The position numbers and the translations under genes are program-made. From DATCLA01 sp036564195 (lineage in GTDB: Bacteria; Bacillota; UBA4882; UBA8346), in NCBI GenBank assembly GCA_036564195.1, contig DATCLA010000264.1, forward strand, positions 1 through 9,370: a stretch of DNA of 9,370 nucleotides. The letters are read 5' to 3'. The notes beneath the pieces were generated by a model that was not told the origin of the DNA, made no database searches, and was given only the letters and a program-made list of their open reading frames with translations. This document shows, piece after piece, positions 7,879-9,370 of this stretch. The first letter of the stretch is position 1, and every line of letters starts with the position of its first letter.

Positions 7879-7920
7879 ATAAGATGAACAAATTTTATGT
7901 AGTAAATTTGTTCATCTTAT
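7879..7920 (-). terminator. Perfect 17-bp hairpin after atpE: possible partial terminator or mRNA stabiliser
   Basis: Arms 7879-7895 and 7904-7920 are exact inverted complements of 17 bases with an 8-base loop. On the minus strand the stem begins 14 bases after the atpE stop and is followed by CGATTTTT, a short U-run. The stem is AT-rich (3 G/C pairs), so it would be a weak intrinsic terminator, but a long perfect stem can block 3' exonucleases. Its place right after the c-subunit gene, the only Fo subunit needed in about 9-17 copies, suggests it helps make more atpE mRNA than downstream mRNA. That role is inference. Confidence 0.6.
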
Positions 7921-7933
7921 TTAAACATTAATA

Positions 7934-8167
7934 TCATCCCAGTTTACCCAGGAGCATGAAAGCAATGACAATTGCGATAATTGGGATGGACTCCACCAAA
8001 CCGATACCAATCAACATCGCCCGGAACAGTCCGTTTTCCACTTCCGGTTGCCTGGCAATGCTTTCTATAGCTGTCGCAACCACCCTGGAATCGGATAAGG
8101 CTGCCGCAAAACTGGCACCAAGACAGATTACTCCAATTGCAATTACCACCATCATTTGTAAAGTCAT
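7934..8167 (-). CDS. atpE: ATP synthase Fo subunit c (rotor ring), atypical inner helix
   Basis: Ring-forming proteolipid, 77 residues, two membrane helices (about 5-36 and 46-75) joined by the conserved cytoplasmic loop ARQPE (38-42). The ion-carrying carboxylate is Glu59 in GLVESIPII, followed by Ser60 as in Na+-binding rings (most H+ rings have Ala). The inner helix is unusual: by ungapped alignment on RQPE, the five glycines of the GxGxGxGxG packing motif are replaced by Ser19, Ala21, Ala23, Ser25 and Ser27. Position 26, which is Gln in Ilyobacter, Glu in Fusobacterium and Asp in mycobacteria, is Asp, and Arg28 follows. The coupling ion cannot be settled from sequence. GAGGTGG lies 10 bases before the ATG. 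atpB ends 26 bases upstream; a 173-base spacer follows. Confidence 0.97.
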   Translation of the reverse strand: MTLQMMVVIAIGVICLGASFAAALSDSRVVATAIESIARQPEVENGLFRAMLIGIGLVESIPIIAIVIAFMLLGKLG

Positions 8168-8193
8168 TCTGTTATTGCCACCTCACTTTAGTA

Positions 8194-8850
8194 TTAATCC
8201 TGTTCTTCAATTGACAGGCCGGTATATGCTAAACTTAACACCGTAAAAATATAAGCTTGAATTCCCCCAATCATAACACTCATCAACAGCCACACACTGG
8301 GAACTACCAAATGAAAGGTTTCCGTGAGTTTCTCAATAAGAATCTCACCGGCATAGATATTGCCGAATAACCGCAGCGCCAGAGTTAGGGGACGGGTAAA
8401 TAAATCCATCAGATGCAAAGGAAAGAAAACCGGATTGGGTGAGAAAAAATGTTTTAAATAATTAATCATCCCGCTTTCGCGGATCGCAATATATTGCATC
8501 CAGATTAACACTAATAGAGCTAAAGCCGCCGTAACACTGACATCCCGGGTCGGAGAGGCCAATCCCGGAATTAAACCCAGCATATTGGCAAATAAGATAA
8601 ACAAAAACAGCGATCCGAAAAAGTAGGTGTATTTGACCCCTTTGGCTCCTAAGCTGTCAGTCACCACATTTTCAATGAACTCCACCAGAATTTCCAGGAT
8701 ATTCTGCCAGCCACTGGGGATCCAACTTAGTTTTCGCACACCCAACCAGACTAACAGAGTAATAATCAGTATGACCAGCCACGACATTAGGATGATCCAT
8801 AAGTCAAATTCTAACCCCCATAAACTAATAATATTATTAGAAATTTCCAT
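8194..8850 (-). CDS. atpB: ATP synthase Fo subunit a
   Basis: Stator channel subunit that passes ions to and from the c ring; 218 residues, at the short end for bacteria, with about five or six membrane helices. The essential stator arginine is Arg160 in LALRLFGNIYAGE (157-169), and Gln198 in IQAYIFTVLSLAY is the conserved partner in the last helix. FANMLGLIPG (87-96) is another family motif. The N-terminus is short and has no long periplasmic segment. The ATG at 8850 shares its first base with the last base of the atpI stop (TAATG), so translation is probably coupled. Confidence 0.98.
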   Translation of the reverse strand: MEISNNIISLWGLEFDLWIILMSWLVILIITLLVWLGVRKLSWIPSGWQNILEILVEFIENVVTDSLGAKGVKYTYFFGSLFLFILFANMLGLIPGLASPTRDVSVTAALALLVLIWMQYIAIRESGMINYLKHFFSPNPVFFPLHLMDLFTRPLTLALRLFGNIYAGEILIEKLTETFHLVVPSVWLLMSVMIGGIQAYIFTVLSLAYTGLSIEEQD

Positions 8851-9194
8851 TACTTCAATCCCCTCTGTCTCATCAAATAAGCTCCTGCAAGGCCGGTAAG
8901 AGGTAAAGCTAAACTAAAAGCGGCACAAACCAAAAAATACTTCGATTGTAACCGGACACGGCTGAGTTGGAGCAACAGCAAGACACTGAACAACCGCACA
9001 AAAAAAAACGGGACTATGGTTAACCTTCTGCTACTCCGGTGCGCCTGTATTACTTGTTGAATCCGAAGCCATTGCCAGAAAAAGTCCAGCCCTAAAAGAG
9101 TGAACCCCAGCAAAATCGCACCGCTCAACCCGGGTAATAACAGGCCCGAAACTAAACCGAAGGCTATTAAGGACAAAATTAAGAGATAACTCAT
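8850..9194 (-). CDS. atpI: ATP synthase-associated protein I (AtpI-like, four membrane helices)
   Basis: A 114-residue very hydrophobic protein with four predicted membrane helices (about 3-20, 22-42, 59-77, 86-107) and a basic cytoplasmic loop (44-57, QQVIQAHRSSRRLT). The stretch GFTLLGLDFFWQWLRIQQVIQ resembles the GxxxGxxNF segment of the ATP synthase subunit I family, with Asp for the usual Asn. Family members are linked to c-ring assembly or stability and, with AtpZ, to divalent cation handling in alkaliphilic Bacillus; they are not part of the catalytic enzyme. Sequence conservation is low, so the assignment rests strongly on position just before atpB. The start shares ATGA with the upstream gene. 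Confidence 0.8.
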   Translation of the reverse strand: MSYLLILSLIAFGLVSGLLLPGLSGAILLGFTLLGLDFFWQWLRIQQVIQAHRSSRRLTIVPFFFVRLFSVLLLLQLSRVRLQSKYFLVCAAFSLALPLTGLAGAYLMRQRGLK

Positions 9195-9370
9195 TTCTTC
9201 TTAGTTGCCTGATAAGCAAAGGAAAACATCTGGTACAAGCCAAAAAATAGGCCGGTTAAGATCCCAGTAATTGTCATATTAGACCATTGATAACGCTCCT
9301 CACATAATTTTCCCAGAAAGTAACCTCCCAAGATCATTAAAGCTAAATTCAGACTGAGGGAGCCGTATAA
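9191..9370 (-). CDS. atpZ: AtpZ-like small membrane protein, 5' end outside the window
   Basis: An open frame enters from the right edge of the window and ends with TGA at 9191-9193, giving the last 59 residues. They show two hydrophobic helices: LNLALMILGGYFLGKL and, after a short polar turn (CEERYQWSN), MTITGILTGLFFGLYQMFSF, ending ATKKK. The GGYFLGK...GILTGLFFGLYQMF pattern fits the two-helix AtpZ/AtpI family that precedes atpI or atpB in Bacillota. Such proteins are usually some 70-90 residues, so a few tens of codons are probably missing. It overlaps the atpI start by four bases (ATGA). Assignment is by helix pattern and context. Confidence 0.72.
   Translation of the reverse strand, partial: LYGSLSLNLALMILGGYFLGKLCEERYQWSNMTITGILTGLFFGLYQMFSFAYQATKKK

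Noticed and set aside
7956..8246. Plus-strand 96-codon frame over atpE
   Set aside because: It is the complement of the conserved c-subunit gene and runs into atpB antisense; no family resemblance.
9031..9243. Minus-strand 70-codon frame across the atpZ/atpI junction
   Set aside because: It overlaps two better-supported membrane proteins in another frame and shows no membrane or family pattern.

Overview
The window is one continuous minus-strand gene block: a nearly complete F1Fo ATP synthase operon followed downstream by a membrane-bound pyrophosphatase. Reading with transcription (right to left) the order is atpZ-like (5' end outside the window), atpI-like, atpB (a), atpE (c), atpF (b), atpH (delta), atpA (alpha), atpG (gamma), atpD (beta), atpC (epsilon), then hppA. 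No plus-strand gene, RNA gene, mobile element or CRISPR array is supported.

The gene order with atpZ/atpI in front, the strong AGGAGG-type ribosome binding sites, the single undivided b subunit and the hppA neighbour suggest a Bacillota (Clostridia-like) anaerobe. The base composition is fairly balanced and the intergenic DNA is AT-rich. I cannot name a genus from this window.

Layout: from 9370 down to 8168 the Fo genes are packed with overlaps or short gaps (atpZ/atpI share ATGA, atpI/atpB share one base, atpB/atpE are 26 bases apart). Between atpE and atpF there is an unusually long 173-base spacer with a perfect 17-bp hairpin just after the c-subunit stop codon and several short palindromes. 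From 7760 to 2378 the genes atpF-H-A-G-D-C are packed again, with a 23-base overlap of atpF/atpH and a 44-base overlap of atpD/atpC. A 189-base AT-rich spacer with a possible promoter inside a long inverted repeat precedes hppA, which starts with TTG. There is no gene-free stretch over 300 bases.

How the genes work together: the a subunit and the c ring conduct ions, b and delta form the stator, gamma and epsilon the central stalk, and alpha3beta3 makes or hydrolyses ATP. HppA uses PPi hydrolysis to pump Na+ and/or H+ across the same membrane, so it could feed or supplement the same ion gradient. HppA carries the residues of K+-dependent enzymes, and its membrane glutamate sits where Na+-pumping members have it.

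Most of the window is conserved housekeeping machinery; I do not see a wholly new system. The oddest element is the c subunit. Its inner helix has lost every glycine of the GxGxGxGxG packing motif and carries Asp26 and Arg28 next to the ion site. The second is the regulatory-looking atpE-atpF spacer.
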